Origin: Periplaneta americana
Taxonomy: Eukaryota; Arthropoda; Insecta; Blattodea; Blattidae
Length of the DNA: 64,000 bases
NCBI RefSeq assembly: GCF_040183065.1
Contig: NC_091127.1
Coordinates: 108,689,834 to 108,753,833 of the forward strand
Direction: 5' to 3'
This document shows, piece by piece, positions 10,401 to 25,400 of this stretch; the first letter of the stretch is position 1, and every line of letters begins with the position of its first letter. The notes under the pieces were generated by a model. The model saw only the letters and a list, made by a program, of their open reading frames with translations, ran no database searches and was not told the origin of the DNA. The translations under genes were made by a program, and so were the position numbers.

Positions 10401-13400
10401 ATGACTTTACACTAATATACTATAAAACAAATTAATTTAATGTTTTATATTATATTAGTGTTAAGCCGTAAGATTGAATAAAAAGATTTAAATTTATTGA
10501 TATATAGCATATATAGATATAGTTATATTTTGACATTCTTGCACAAATTTGGTTGAATATGGCTGATGTTCCATTTTTATATTAACAATGTGCAAAATGT
10601 TAATGTTCTTACTAGGTTTCAGTACATCCTTTGAATATGGTCTCATATTACGGATTTTATAAATTGTTATGTAAATATGAATAATTCGCAAAGACAACAA
10701 AGATTATTAACTGACTATTTCCGCACAACATCTTTAACTGTATGCTGTTATACCATATGAATGCAGATTACAATTCACTATTTATATTTGCTTTTTAAGC
10801 TTGTTACTCCTAACTCACATTTGGTTCTTTTATGATTATATCTAGTAATAAATCCTAGTGTGTTTTACAATTTCGTTCTAACATTACTTTTCGTCTGCTA
10901 CTGACACATTTTTGGTCTAAAGTTGGCGGATGAGCAATTGCTTCAATTTGAGGCAAATCATATCTTCTGTGCATCTGGTGGTATGGGGACTTGTTGAAAA
11001 CATCTATGTTCCTGTTATCGAGAATTATAATTACCATATTTCATTGCATAAACGTCGCATTTTTTTATTAATTTTTTCTAGCGTGAAAATAAATATACAG
11101 TGCGACTATTATGTGAAGAATAAATTTAAAATGGTAACGACTGGTCACGTCAACTTTCAGTGATCACCGTTCATGTAACAGGGGAGTGTGGAAGCAAGCA
11201 GGGCCAAGTTGCGTGATTCATAGCAGAAGATGAAGGAGAGGGGAAGGAGGAAAACTGGTATTAGTGTGCGACGCTGGAACTGTGACGTGAATAATACCTT
11301 AAAAAATAAAAATTACTGTGATACTATTGAATTAAAACACTATTTTATTGACTAAAAACATTCACGGTACTGTTGAATCACATGTAATGGTACATCTGAT
11401 ACACTGAAGTCGATATTATCTGACTACTGGACCAGTCCATGGAAAGACAATTGGTCTAGACTTAAGACAAAGTATTTGAACACTCACACCCAACAATTAT
11501 TGAACTGAAATGAAACCATTTCTGGCTATTGGCTTGGTGCTAACATCTCGTATCTCCATTTCGTTCATTTTCGTCAGCTGCCACTACTGTCTTGCACATT
11601 CGACCTTAAGCGTAAAGATATTTTGTGTTGCAGTGGCGGCACGTTATTTTAAAATATTTCTTGACTATGATAAATATAAATATGCATGTGATGATTATGT
11701 GGTGAAATTTTTAATTCCTGATCAGTTTGTCTATAAATAAGGGTGCGACCATCATGTGATGGCAACAATTACGTGATGAAATATGGTAACTCAACTATCT
11801 TATGTTGCGATAAGGCTCCAGCATTCCATTGTGCTATTATTAGAGTTTCCAGGTTGTGGACTTCTTGCTTGTATGACTACATGTTGGTAGACTACTTTGC
11901 CGAAAAAGGATTTCGTTGCCCAGGGTGCACCGCGAGGAGGTGAGTCTACCACTGCACCCCGCTTTTCAAAAAATTACTCCCAAGATGTTTAATAATCCTG
12001 TTTTTGCATGAAAGGTAACATTCATGTCAACAAGTCCTAGCTCAATAATTAGAATGTCTGCACTGCAAGAGGAAATATAAGTTTTCTCTTCATACAGTAT
12101 ATTTAAATTTCACAGAAATTTTTCATTTTTCTTTTTTTCTTTCCTTGTTGAAGTTTGATTAAGGACTGAGCTAAAAAAACTGTGGAAGATATATATTCTT
12201 TTTCCAAATTTCAAATTTATTAATTTAATACATTAAACAGTTCTGAAAAATGAAGTTTTGAGACAATTTACATACTGCTAACATGTATTGTGTCTGCATG
12301 GCAGAACATTTCAATGCATAACAGATATAAAGCTAAAAGTTCATATTAAATTACCATAAGAAAAACGAAAATTTTTTTTTTTCTTTACTCTTCAAGATGT
12401 ACTGTATGTTTGACAAAATGAGCGATACAGACTGCTGGTTGGTATTGTGCTTGCATGAGAGGACATTTTAATGCATAATTTGGTCTACTTTATAGATATT
12501 TTAAAATTTATTTTACAGCTATAAAGCTAAGAGTTATATTAATTAATATAAAAAAATGAAAAATTATTTCTTTTTACCCTTGAAGGTGTATGTAACCTCC
12601 TCCCCCCACCCAGTTTTGACATATGCGTCAGAAATATAGACACAAAGAAAGATCGAAGCAGAATTCACGCAACATAGATTAGATTTCTTCACAGCATGGT
12701 AGGTACAGAAAACAAGAAGAGATAGGACAAAGAATGAAGAAATATGAAACATTTTGGAAACTGAAAAATTGTAGGATAATTGTCTTACTAATAAACCGTG
12801 TATAGTTTTTATACGAGACTTATGCAGAGTTGAGACAGAAAACGTTACTAATAAACCGTGAATAAGCTATGGACGCATAAACAGGCTGTAACTATACAAT
12901 GGGAATTGCTTTGCAGTAGTTATATACACGAAACCCTTTGTTTAAGCGTTGTATATAGGGAAAAAATGGCCGCCCCTCTAACAGCTGTTCGTATCGACTG
13001 TCATTTTATGATGATGTTTACCTTGTAACCACAGAAGAACAAACCAAAGATCATAGAATTATTAGAATAATATTGTTGTAGCTTGTACTCTTTGACCAAA
13101 ATGTAGTGTGGTAATCGATTAGAGCCAGTTGTACTATCGATAATTAACACGCCACACTAGAGCACTCTACCGGATGCAGTAGAGAACCTCAGATATTCTA
13201 TTACCTTTCGTAACGAAGTAATGACGAAACTATGACGTAGCTGTGTAACAGTTGTACTGTTATACACGACGTATGTAGTGATTATTAGTAAGGAATTTAC
13301 ACACGACTTATAAACGAGCAACTCATTGTATAAGTATAAAACAGTTAAACGTCTGTATATAGAGTTTTTATTAGTAAGACCGTAAATGAATAGCGACAAT

Positions 13401-16400
13401 TAATTGGTTTGGTTATGTCATGAGGATGGGTAATGAAAGATTACCAAGGCAGACGGTGACATTAAAAGTTAGTGAATGGAGATCTCTTGGTTCCAACCTA
13501 GGACAAGATGGAAATATCAGGTGAAACCAGCTAATAGGGATTACAAAGAATGGATACTGAGCGAATTTTTCTGTGTTTTGTTTCTCTGTGCACTGGAGTT
13601 TAGTTCCACTTTCAAGCACTACAGGTTAGTGTAATCGAGCACACGTTAAGATAATAATTGAGTATAGAGTTGAGACACAGGATCCAAACATCGCCTACCT
13701 TATTGCATAATACAGTAATGCTTTGCTTCAAATAAATTCAGTTAACAGCTTTTCCTTATTTCTCAGTGACAAACTAGTTGTAATAATAATTTTTTATATT
13801 TTATTTATATTATAAAATAATATAATATATTATAAAATTATGCATCAAATGTGTTTAATATTTGTATACAATATAATGTAGGTGTATGGTTTTACTTCTC
13901 ATAGGAGTTTTGTTTTTCCATTTTCAGCGCTATCAAATCATTACATATGTTAATTGTTGTTGTGGTCAATGTCTCAACTCTCATTATACAGGAACTCTAA
14001 AGTCTTTACTGGATTTATTACTTCATCGGTCCAATTTATTTTGAGTACATAATGTACTTAGATGTATTAATTGTATGTGTTATATTTCCGCTGTGTCGAT
14101 TGCTAGCTGGTGTGATGTCAGTGCCAACTCCTGGGAGAAAGCAGAATCTCATGCTGAAACTAGTTTGAAGGTCGCTGAAATCAGTCCTGTTATATCAAAG
14201 ATACCGATGCGAAGTGTCCATACTGAATAATTATCTATAAGCTGGTGAAACAGGTTGTGGAAGGTAATGGGCTGTCATTGATGAAAGTAATAAACGAGAA
14301 TATGTGGAATGAACGATAAAACAACAGGCTGTCTCATACTCAACATCCATTATCAAGGATTCAAGAACAGCTGAGAGATTTTTAACTCATTCTTTCAAAG
14401 CCTACTTTCTGCTTCTTGAAACCAATGTAATTATCAGAAACATGCAGCAGTTTTACACTTCCTGATAGAAACAGTATTGAGTATTGACTAATGCCTCAAA
14501 TCTGGTTACCTGCAAGGTCCCGTACAAATCGAGGCATAAAATGGAACTGTGAGCAGCCTGTGGAATCCCCATGAGCTTTGAAGTCTAAGTCAACTAGCTC
14601 CAGCACTTCACTGAACAGATAATCATCTGAAAGAAAACAATAATTAAAAGTGACAAAGAAAAAAAAACAACTTATTGCGCATATTGTTAGATATTTCAAC
14701 TCTTCTTGTGTGTGTTCTTCTTTCTTTACTCTTTCTACTAAATCAAGGCATATTTATGTTGTAGGCATAGCAGTCTAATGGGTGTTGTGTTGGAACAACA
14801 TTCTCTTCTTCTGTTAATATTTTTAATTTAAGATATTCTGTATTGCATTGTAATACATCTGTTTGTTTTTTAACCTTTGTTTTGGTGGTGCTATCTTATC
14901 CATGTTATATCTGGTATTGATTTATTTTCAGGAAAGATGTTATTGCTTGTTGCTTCATAGTTGCTCTAAATATTGTTGTTTAGTCAACTGTCTGAAGACA
15001 GGTTTGAACCTCATAAGTGACATCAATAAGGCATCACTCATGAGGCAACTAATCCAGGAAATAATGGGATAGGGTGGCCTGTTCTTTTCCCCTCCACTGC
15101 ATACATCGCTGACTAGTAACATATTTCACTAAACAAACTTCAGATGTATACAAATAATTGTTCTTCCTCTAACATGTATCATCAAGTGACATGTACTGCC
15201 TGATAAAATATGTCAGCCAGAACCTCAATCAGAGGTTGCTATAAATATTATATCTTTTAATTTCTACCCTCTAAATTTACGTTTTAAGATTACTGCCAGG
15301 TTAACTTTATAAATGTATGTTTGCTTTACTCTTGTTTCGATGTGTTCTACATCTCCATCCTGCAGGTAATTTGATTTTAAATATGACTAAACCATACAAA
15401 CTACACTTTGAGTTTACATTATAAATCTCATTTTGTAAATATGCTTATTTTCTAAGAGTACAAAAAAAGAAGACACATTGATGAAGGGCACGGAGGAGGG
15501 AAAAGTAGTAAAGAGAAAAGGAGTATACAAAAGAAAACATGAGAAAAAGACTAAGCTATGACATACTTACGGAAAAGGTCTAATTCTCTGATGGTGAAAT
15601 TCTCTGGCAGTTTCTCATCAATGTAAAGAATAGTATATTCTATGTTGAAGCGAATGACTTTGCATGTTGGCAATTTATCTAATGGGAAGTGTGAAAACAT
15701 GGAGAATCCTTCAAATATGAATTCATGCTCATCATGCTTGATAATTGTTGGTGTCTTGGTCTGTAACATAAGTAAAATAACAGATTTAGACTCTCGTTTC
15801 TTACATAATACAGAGTGATTCAATACAATGATCAAAATGACACAACTGAATGTAACTGTCAAGAGAAGTTCTGAGCAAACATGACAACCACTGGACCAAC
15901 ATGAAAGGGCATCAGCATTGATATCAGAGAGACATGAAGGCGCATGTTCCCAGAACTTTTTTTTTTATTTAATTTACTAGCTGTACCCGTGCGCTCCGCT
16001 GCACTTGTTAGAAATAAATATAAAATAATTACATAATTAAAATAGGACATCTGGTCCAGGGAACATTCGTGATTGATAGAAGGATAAATCGTTTAATATG
16101 TCACTTAATTTAAATTGTATTTAAATAATTAAAATGCGATCATTTTGGTCCAGAGACCATTCATTTAGTGCAATGATAATTCCTTTAACATATTTCTTAA
16201 CTGTTATTACATGCAAATAATTAAAATATGATCATTTGGTTAAGAGAACATCCGTTTTTGGTGCAATTTGGTCCCATCAAAATTTTGCTTGGAATGAAAC
16301 ATATCGGAAATTATTTTTAAAGAAACTTTTGTTATGCAACATTTTTCACAAAAATTAATAATAAGGGAGATATTTTGATTTATTTAATTCAAGCCCCCTT

Positions 16401-19400
16401 ACAACCTCCCTTTTAAATAAAGTATTTTGAATGCCATATAGCCTAAAATCTAAGTTGCAACGAACTTAATTTATATTTCAATTTTCATATAAATCGGTTC
16501 AGCCATTACCACGTGAAAAGGTAACAAACATCCAGGCAGACAGACATACAAACAAAAATTTAATTTTCGGTTTCAGGATGGTTAATTATACATGTTAACA
16601 CCAATTATTTTTGGAAAATCGAAAATTACCAAAAAAATTTTGGTTACAGATTTATTATTAGTATAGATTATATTTCATTTATGTTACATTAGCATTGTAG
16701 CTTTGAGATAAGAAACAAGTCGAAAGTCGTACAAAAATATACAATACACTACAAGAGATTAATTCAATTTACAAGCATAAGCAATTCATCAGTTCAGTAT
16801 AAAGTATGAGTATAGAGAAATGTTGTTAATTCTGTTCTGAACCTTTTCTCTTGGTCCTTAAAGCTTTAAGAAAATTAGGAAGTGTGTTGAAGACTGTAAC
16901 ACATGAATAGTGAAGTTCTTTTTTTTTTAAACAGCTGAGACTAACAAAGGGTAGATGGAGATCTGATTTGTCTCTTGTATTAAAATTATTAATGTTTTGA
17001 CAGCTAGCTGTAATGATCCACGGTAGTCCTCTAAATCATTGAATAAAATAGGAGTGTTTTCGTAAAATAAGAGAATTTTCCCCTCCACCTAAAATACAAT
17101 ACAAATGAAGTAAAAATTAGTATTTTACTGTGCACCAAATTTGTGTTGAAATGACTAACTGTTCCGTTTTGATTAATACTAAATGTAACTTATCTTGGTT
17201 TGTAATATAAAAAAAATCATCAGAGAAAGAATGTACTCATAAGGTAAGGTCAGAGTGCTGGTTCCTTAGATTTGACTCACTCTGTATATCAGTATTTGGA
17301 ATTCATTCCTGTTATTAATTTATCCTCACTAACCATAGCTGATTTGAGTCATATCTACATAAAATGAGGAAAGCACTGTCACTGCTCTGCAACTATCCAG
17401 AAGAACACGAGCAAACAGCACATTACCTGCTAGCCCAGTTACAGCAAACAACTGGTCAACAATTCTACAAGCTCTGTCAGTGCATGAAGTATTCAAGCAC
17501 CATTCAATAATCAGCATCTCAGCTTGATCTTCGACCCATTTCAAGAATAATTATGTACATTTTAAATTTTGTTACAAATACCACTGTCTCCTCCATAGAA
17601 CTTTTGATATCTCATGCCTATACAAGGACAATCCCAGCTTTTCTTTCTACTTACTTACTTACAAATGGCTTTCAAGGAACCTGCAGGTTCATTGCCGCAC
17701 TCACATAAGCCCGCCATTGGTTCCTACCCTGTGCAAGATTAATCCACTTTCTATCATCATATTCAATATGTATGCATTGGTGGAAATTGATATACAGCCA
17801 CAGCAATCAGCATTCAATATTAAAGTCAAGCTACTTACCAAGAAGTTTGTTGGAGGTGATATGGTGATGCGGTAGTGGTATAACTTATCAGCATTGTTGG
17901 TATTTAAATCACACTTCACAAGATGGCTCTCTCCTGCATAAATTCCATGACGAATACCATATCGTCTTGCTTTAGCACTACAGCGACATAACGGGCCATC
18001 ATTCATCTGTTGGCAAAAACAAACGAAACAACAATCACTAAATTTCTTACTTTCATTAATGGTCTAGGAAAAATATTTTGGGATGACCCAACTCAAAGTT
18101 AAAGTAGTCTTACACCAATTATCAGCACTTATTCTGTAACAAACAGCATAATTAATATTCATATTTTAAAATCGTAAGTAATCAAATGACAGAAAATGTT
18201 TCAACACTTTACTGACGTTTAATATATTTTCTTCTCTACACAATACACTCAGTGATGTAGAAAGAAAAATAATAAATTTATCATCATATTGCACTGCTAA
18301 TCTTGGAAAATTGTCTATCCATACTTTTAGACCACAGTGTCTAACTACAAAATAACTGCTGAATAATACTTTCTTATTGTTGATATTCATGTTTAATAGG
18401 ACATATCAGCATCTATGACTATTTGCGTCAATTACCTAGTTCTTTAAAACATATTCTTGTTGATATGACAACTAAGAGCATATTCTACTAACGGAATTTT
18501 CAAACAATACTATTCCTCAGTACTCAATTTATCAGTACCCAAAATGTAAATGGTATTACTTATAACAACGTGAAAAAACCTGTTGTACACTGTTACTAAT
18601 GTATTCACACATGTTGCTTCAACCAAGAGGCGTGCAATAAAAATTTGGGTGTGATTTCCGGTTTTGTGTATTTCAAGGAAATCTTTGACTACAAATGACA
18701 GAATGATATGTGTGAATAATGGCTAGTTGAATGGTTGAATTTTGTATCAAAACGAGATATGACCAATGAATGAAGCCCTCAAAGTCAGAGACAGGGGTAT
18801 GTTAGTGGCATTAATTAACGACATAAATGTTCCAGATTTATTTCTCTTCCAAAGAAAGCCATTCTAATGATTTTACTGCCCTCAATTAGTTACCTTGGTT
18901 GAAATTGTACAACACACTAGCACTCCCCCATCCTTTTGTATGGCAGTGAAAATTGGACCATCAGAGCAACAGATGTATCCAGAAAAGAGCAGCAGAAATG
19001 AAATACGTGCAAAAAACAGCAGGTTACATTTGGATGGACTACAAAACTAATACAGAGATTGCGGAAGAATTAAAAATAGTTTCAGTATTAGAAAAAATTG
19101 AAAATTATAAAACAGAATGGTTTAAACATGTACACAGAATGGCAAGAAACAGACTCCTCAAAATGTTGAAGAACTACGTTCCAAGAGGAAGGTAGAAGTC
19201 AAGGAAGACCTGGGAAAAGACTTCTGGACAGTGAGATCAGAACAGGTCAACAAATGACAGCTAGATGATGATGATTATGATGAATTAGTAAAAACCTACA
19301 AATCTCGGATTTAATGAGAAATAAAAGAACAGTTAGATCAATGAGGAAGACTATTCACATTAACTTGAGCAATGAAAACATCACTTTAACTTACTATGCG

Positions 19401-22400
19401 AGCAATGAGAAAAATGACCGAAGCCAAACAATTATAGCGTGGGGAATTCTACGAAGAATTTCACAGTTCTGGTGGGTTGAAACATGGTCAGTAGGGCCTG
19501 ATTTACAATTTCAGAGGCCTGGAGCTTAATTTTCTTTATGAGGCCCCGCCTTTTCATATAATATAACTAGGCTTATCTCATTTCTTTTAAATTCTGTCAC
19601 TTTCTCCTTTAACCATGTATTTATTGCACAGAGGTTTTTATTAATTCTCTACTTCGAGGAGAAGGATTAAAAACAAAGTGATCCCATAAGGTATCAGTGA
19701 TTATGTGTGGCCACAGACAGACTGATTGCAATGGTTGTAGTACCAGTACTATCCCTTGTTTCCTCTAGTGCAGTAATTCAGGAGTTTGAAAGCAATGTTA
19801 ATGTTTTTCTGAATTCTGGCTTAGGCTTATACAAAAAAAAAAAAAAAATTACCTTGGTTCTCCCAATTTAGTACCTGTGGCGAATTGTTGTCTCTATACC
19901 AAAATCTTCATTAGTCTGTGTTAAAACATTTTCAACTTTTTGAAACTGGAGGTCTCTGTGGGTAAAGGAGTTACTGCTAGTAACATAGGAATGAACATAC
20001 TCACTCAATGATCAGTATTATTTTTTCTGTTGAATTTCAATAGCTTTCTGTTTTCTTTTATTGGCTCCTAATTCAAATTTCCTTGGGAATTCCATTTTTA
20101 ATTATGGACATTCCTATAAAAACACTTTAACACTACCACTTTACACCGATAATGGTCCTATACAAACAAACATTAGATAAGCTGCAAGGAACACAAGCAC
20201 TAGACACGTGGTTTAACACTCAATATAATGAGAACTGACAATGCTGTTGTCTTTGACTGCTGAATTCATTATTCATTATTTCAATGGGTCTACTGTTACA
20301 ATGTGCATGCCAGCTTTTACAAGTTGAACACATTAAACTCTGAAATCAACTTATGACTCTAAACTTAAAACAATGAAGTGATTTTTGATGTGTTTCCTAA
20401 CATAATAATTCATTAAGTAAATTATTGTTTTCTCAATTCTGATTTTCAGTCGGCAGATTTGTTGCCTATTCTACTTGCATAATTCATATAAAAAAGCTTG
20501 TTCCTGGATTTTGAGGCTCCCAGAATCATGAGGCTCTGAGCACCATAGGCTCCTGCCTAAATCAGGCCCTGATGGTCACTCCATAAATGCCCTGATATTC
20601 GAAAACTGGCAACAAAGACAGGAATCTGAAGCATGTTTTGTATGGTAATATCTACTGTATCGTTGATTGAAGCTAGTTTTTTTTCTGAGATTTAAATAAC
20701 AAATAATAAATTTATTAAAATCACCTGGTGTGTAATTAAAATGTTACATTATAATGTGTTACAAGTTGTAATAGAAAGCTAACCGTTTCATTGCCAAACA
20801 CTTGGCATTAAACAACAACAACATTAATGTCATAGTATGTTATAAAAGTTCTCGTGTAATCATTCCTTACTATAGGTGGAAACTTAAAAAATTGTACTCA
20901 TATCAATATTATAACCAACCACAAGATGATCAATATACCAATGAACAGGACTGGAATGGAAGATAAAAAGGAAATTATGATTAGGAATGAATAGAAGTTC
21001 GAATATTACATGTGAAATATTACCATTACTTACTTACTGGCTTTTAAAGAACCCAGTGGTTCATTACCATCCTCACAAAAGCCCACCATAGGTCCCTATC
21101 CTGAGCAAGATCAATCCTGTCTCTATCATCATATCCCACCTTCCTCAAATCCATTTTAATATTATATTCCCATCTATGTCTCGGCCTCCCTAAAGGTCTT
21201 TTTCCCTCCAGCCTCCCAACTAACACTCTATATGCACTTCTGGACTCGCCCATATGTGCTACATGCCCTGCCCATCTCAAACGTCTGGATTTAATGTTCC
21301 TAATTATGTCAGGTGAAGAATACAATGCGTGCAGTTCTGTGTTGTGTAACTTTCTCCATTCTTCTATAACTTCATCCCTCTTAGCTCCAAATATTTTCCT
21401 AAGCACCTTATTCTCAAACACCCTTAACCTATGTTCTTCTCTCAAAGTAAGAGTCCAAGTTTCACAACCATAAAGAACAACCGGTAATATAACTGTTTTA
21501 TAAATTCTAACTTCCAGATTTTTTGACAGCAGACTGGATGATAAAAGCTTCTCAACCGAATAATAACAGGCATTTCCCATATTTATTCTGTGTTTAAAAA
21601 CCTCCCGAGTATCATTTATATTTGTTACTGTTGCTCCCAGGTATTTGAATTTGTTCACCTCTTCAAAGGATAAATTTCCAATTTTTATATTTCCATTTCG
21701 TACAATATTCTCATCACGAGACATAATCATATACTTAGTCTTTTCGGGATTTACTTCCAAACCAATCTCCTTACTTGCTTCAAGTAAAATTCCCGTGTTT
21801 TCCCTAATCATTTGTGGATTTTCTCCTAACGTATTCACATCATCCACAGACAAGCAGCTGATGTAACCCGTTCAATTCCAAACCCTCCCTGTTATCTGGC
21901 ACTTTCCTAATGGCATACTCTAGAGCAAAGTTAAAAAGTAAAGTTGTTGCTATAGACCACAGTGAATTGGAAACGCATCTGACAGAAATTGACCTATATG
22001 GACTCTGCTGTACGTTTCACTGAGACACATTTTAATTAATCAAACTAGTTTCTTGGGAATACCAAATACGCATGTGAAAACAAATTTGAAAGTTAAAATG
22101 ACAGTCCTGAGAAATTTGAAAGATAAGATGACAGTCCCATCACCAAACTGACATAAATAAACTCATTCTTTCCAAAGAAATGGCCAGACAGTTTCCTCCT
22201 CACTCACTGAACATTAAAAGATACATGCACACATATATATAAACAAACTATTCAATAAACCAGACAGGAGAGAGTGGAGGGAGGAGGAAAAATAATTTTA
22301 ATTTCTAAGGTTGACAGATATTACGAGCATACCTCTCCACTATCATTGTACCACATCTCTGGATGAAGGCGATAAGGGTGCAGTCTCTTCCTCTCCAGTT

Positions 22401-25400
22401 CCTCCATGGTGCAGTCTTCTTCATCAGTTGAGCTTTCCTCACTAGAACTGTCACTTGAACTGCAAATTTCAGCTGTACAATACAAATAAATGTAGTCTAA
22501 GTGTCACATTGTATAGCGACAGGTATTACTAACAGCGAATTTGCAGTATTTTATATTTTTCACATTGAAGGGTTACAAATATAACAAATTCATAAAATGC
22601 TAGAAGAATCAATTCTCAAATCATGGAGTCAGAACAGATCAAATGGCCTAATCACTGAGTTACGACAGTAAATTTCAAATTCTGAACAGAATAATTTTAT
22701 TAACTATTTGAAGTTCAAAAACTGGTTATAGTATTGCTTTTATGGACTTGCACAATTTGGTTGTAAGAGTAAAAAGAAGAAATGACATATGATAATATAA
22801 GTCCACCACTGTTGAGTAATGGTCAGCACGTCTGGCTACGGAACGAGTGGGCACGGTTTCAAATCCTGGTTGGGACAAGTTACCTGGTTGGGGTTTTTTC
22901 CGGGGTTTTCCCTCAACCAAGTGAAGCAGAATTGCAGGGTAACTTTAGGTGTTGGACCTCGGACTCATTTCGCCATCATTAATTCACATATCATCATCCT
23001 TACAATAGCCCTGGTTAAGTTCACGGTGCAGCGTGCTGTACTTGTACAAGAATCTTTTAAATTTCTGTATTTTTATGACTACAGTAATACTGTTAATTAA
23101 TTACCCTAATATAATTGAGGCACTCAGAAGCAAAGTAATATAAGTGACATTTTTTTAAAAAGTGAGATAAGTATATATTCCAAATCTTTAACGTCACTTC
23201 TGTTCAGAGAAAAAGTAATATAAAGTGCAGTTCCAGTCAGTGCTAATCCATGTTGGCCTTACACTCGTATTACAATGCATACAGAGTTTTGACTGAGAGG
23301 CAAATTAATACAAGTGCATTGTTTACATATTGTTGTTGCGTTTCTTCTGTGTATGACTAATTCATTTGCCATAATGGAGAGAGGTAATAGATTACATATT
23401 CGAAACATCTTCGTGGAAGGCCTGCACACATTGAGCTGGACCAACTATACAGTGATCCAATAAGGATAACTTTTGCTAAGTGGAGCAACTTGCAATAGGT
23501 AATGAAATTCATCCCACTCTTTCCTTGATGACCTGAAACATTAGGATGGGCCTAAGAACTGTAGGACGTGGAAAAGTGCATGGAAGAGGATGTTGAAGGA
23601 ATATTCGCGGTAGGAACACTACAGATGCACTTCATGACAGAAACATAGATGTTTCAGCAGAGAGAGATGTGACTTCATTAGATGAGGTTAGTGACGTAGT
23701 GAACAGCGAGTAAGGCTGAATTTCATTTAAAATTTGAAATTTTCTTAGCCCTCTTCTTTCGGAGTACAGTACCAAAAACCACATCAACTGTTGCCCTAGA
23801 AATTGAATATAATATTCAACCAATCAGACACTATGTATTACAAAAGGATCTAAAAATACATTTAAAATTGCAAGCCTCATCCAGATCTCAGATGTTCTTC
23901 AAACTGTCAGATAATATCCTATGTAATTTCTACAAAATATACAAAGAAGAAATATCAGTCTATATCACAGACACATTCATTGCTAAAACTCCAGTTGTAA
24001 ATGAAATTCCTCCATGAAAATGGATAATTCCAGAACATAGCCTACAGATTCAACGAAATCATTTCAAAAATGATCCTCTATACATTCTCAAGTTGGATGC
24101 CATGAAACTACTCTCCAGCACATATAAGGATTACCTTCAAATTTATACAAATGAATCTCTAAACCCTGATGATGGAACATCAGGAGCAGGGTATTATATT
24201 CCAAAATATCAAGAAAATTACTTCATACCATGTTCAGTCTCCTCCAGTCTTGACTCTGAATTGCTAGCTATTGATGCTGCTCTTTAGTGTGTTAGTCAAA
24301 TTTCCGAAAGATCTATTTGAATACTTACTGACTCCAAGGGGGCTATATTTAATATAATCAAATATGTACCACACCTATATGCACAAAGAATTATTCCAAT
24401 TCAGAAACAACTAAGTGAACTAAAAAAGTCCAAAAGAAAATAAAATTTCAATGGATACCTAGTCATTGTGGTGTACCTGGAAACAAAGTCGATAATGATG
24501 CGAAACAGGCAACATATTTGCAACCAAGACCTCTTCAAGTGATATCTCTATCCAATGCCTTTACTTCAGTAAAGTTTCATTTTATAAACTTATGGATCAA
24601 CAATTGGCTCTCTTCTGAAAAAGGAAAAATTTTACAGTCCATTAAAAAGAAACCGAATGACCTGGAAATTTACAAAAACTTGCCCAGACATGTTCAAACA
24701 TTGTTAGCAAGAGCCAGAACAGATCATATTGTCACATAATTGTACCTACATTGATTTCACCTTTCTGATAATCCTACTTGTATGTGGTGTAATTATCATG
24801 ATGAAGATCTGGAACACATTCTTCTATACTGTCCATCCATAAACCACAAAAGAAGTAAATTAAAATCATCAGTACCAGTTGCAGAAGACACTCTCTGCAG
24901 TATATATTGACTATTCCCCAACTCTGGCTACTAGCAACAGGCGTCTATAATGAATACCGATAAAAATACCCCTAATTTACTATGAAAAAGAAGAACTGAA
25001 AATACTACAGTGGACTATAGTTGACTTTATGTTGTCTGCAAACAAATGGATACATTAAGAAGATTGATTAATTGATTGATTCTTTCGGTTATACAGACAC
25101 ATTTTTTGTTATAATATGATAATAAGAAAGCTCAAGTGCTGTTAAGACAGAAATGTTTCAATGTTGTAAGCAATGTCCTTGTTCTTGTTTTAAATAATAT
25201 AAAAATACTGAAAACCCTTGCACTTATATTACTTTTCCACAAAAATTTTTTCGTGGCAAAATAATACAAGTGACTTTAGGACCCTATTTTACCTAAACTG
25301 TTTTAGAATAGATAATTTCTATTTAGAAGTTAAAAAATATAGGTACCAACATACACAACTGTAAATTTACAGCAACATAGTCCTGTAACAGATTTTTTAA

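Noticed and set aside
11743-11943. Possible plus-strand exon ending at GAG|GTGAGT
   Set aside because: Peptide not recognisable, no matching acceptor or partner exon, and it lies antisense in a Drosha intron.
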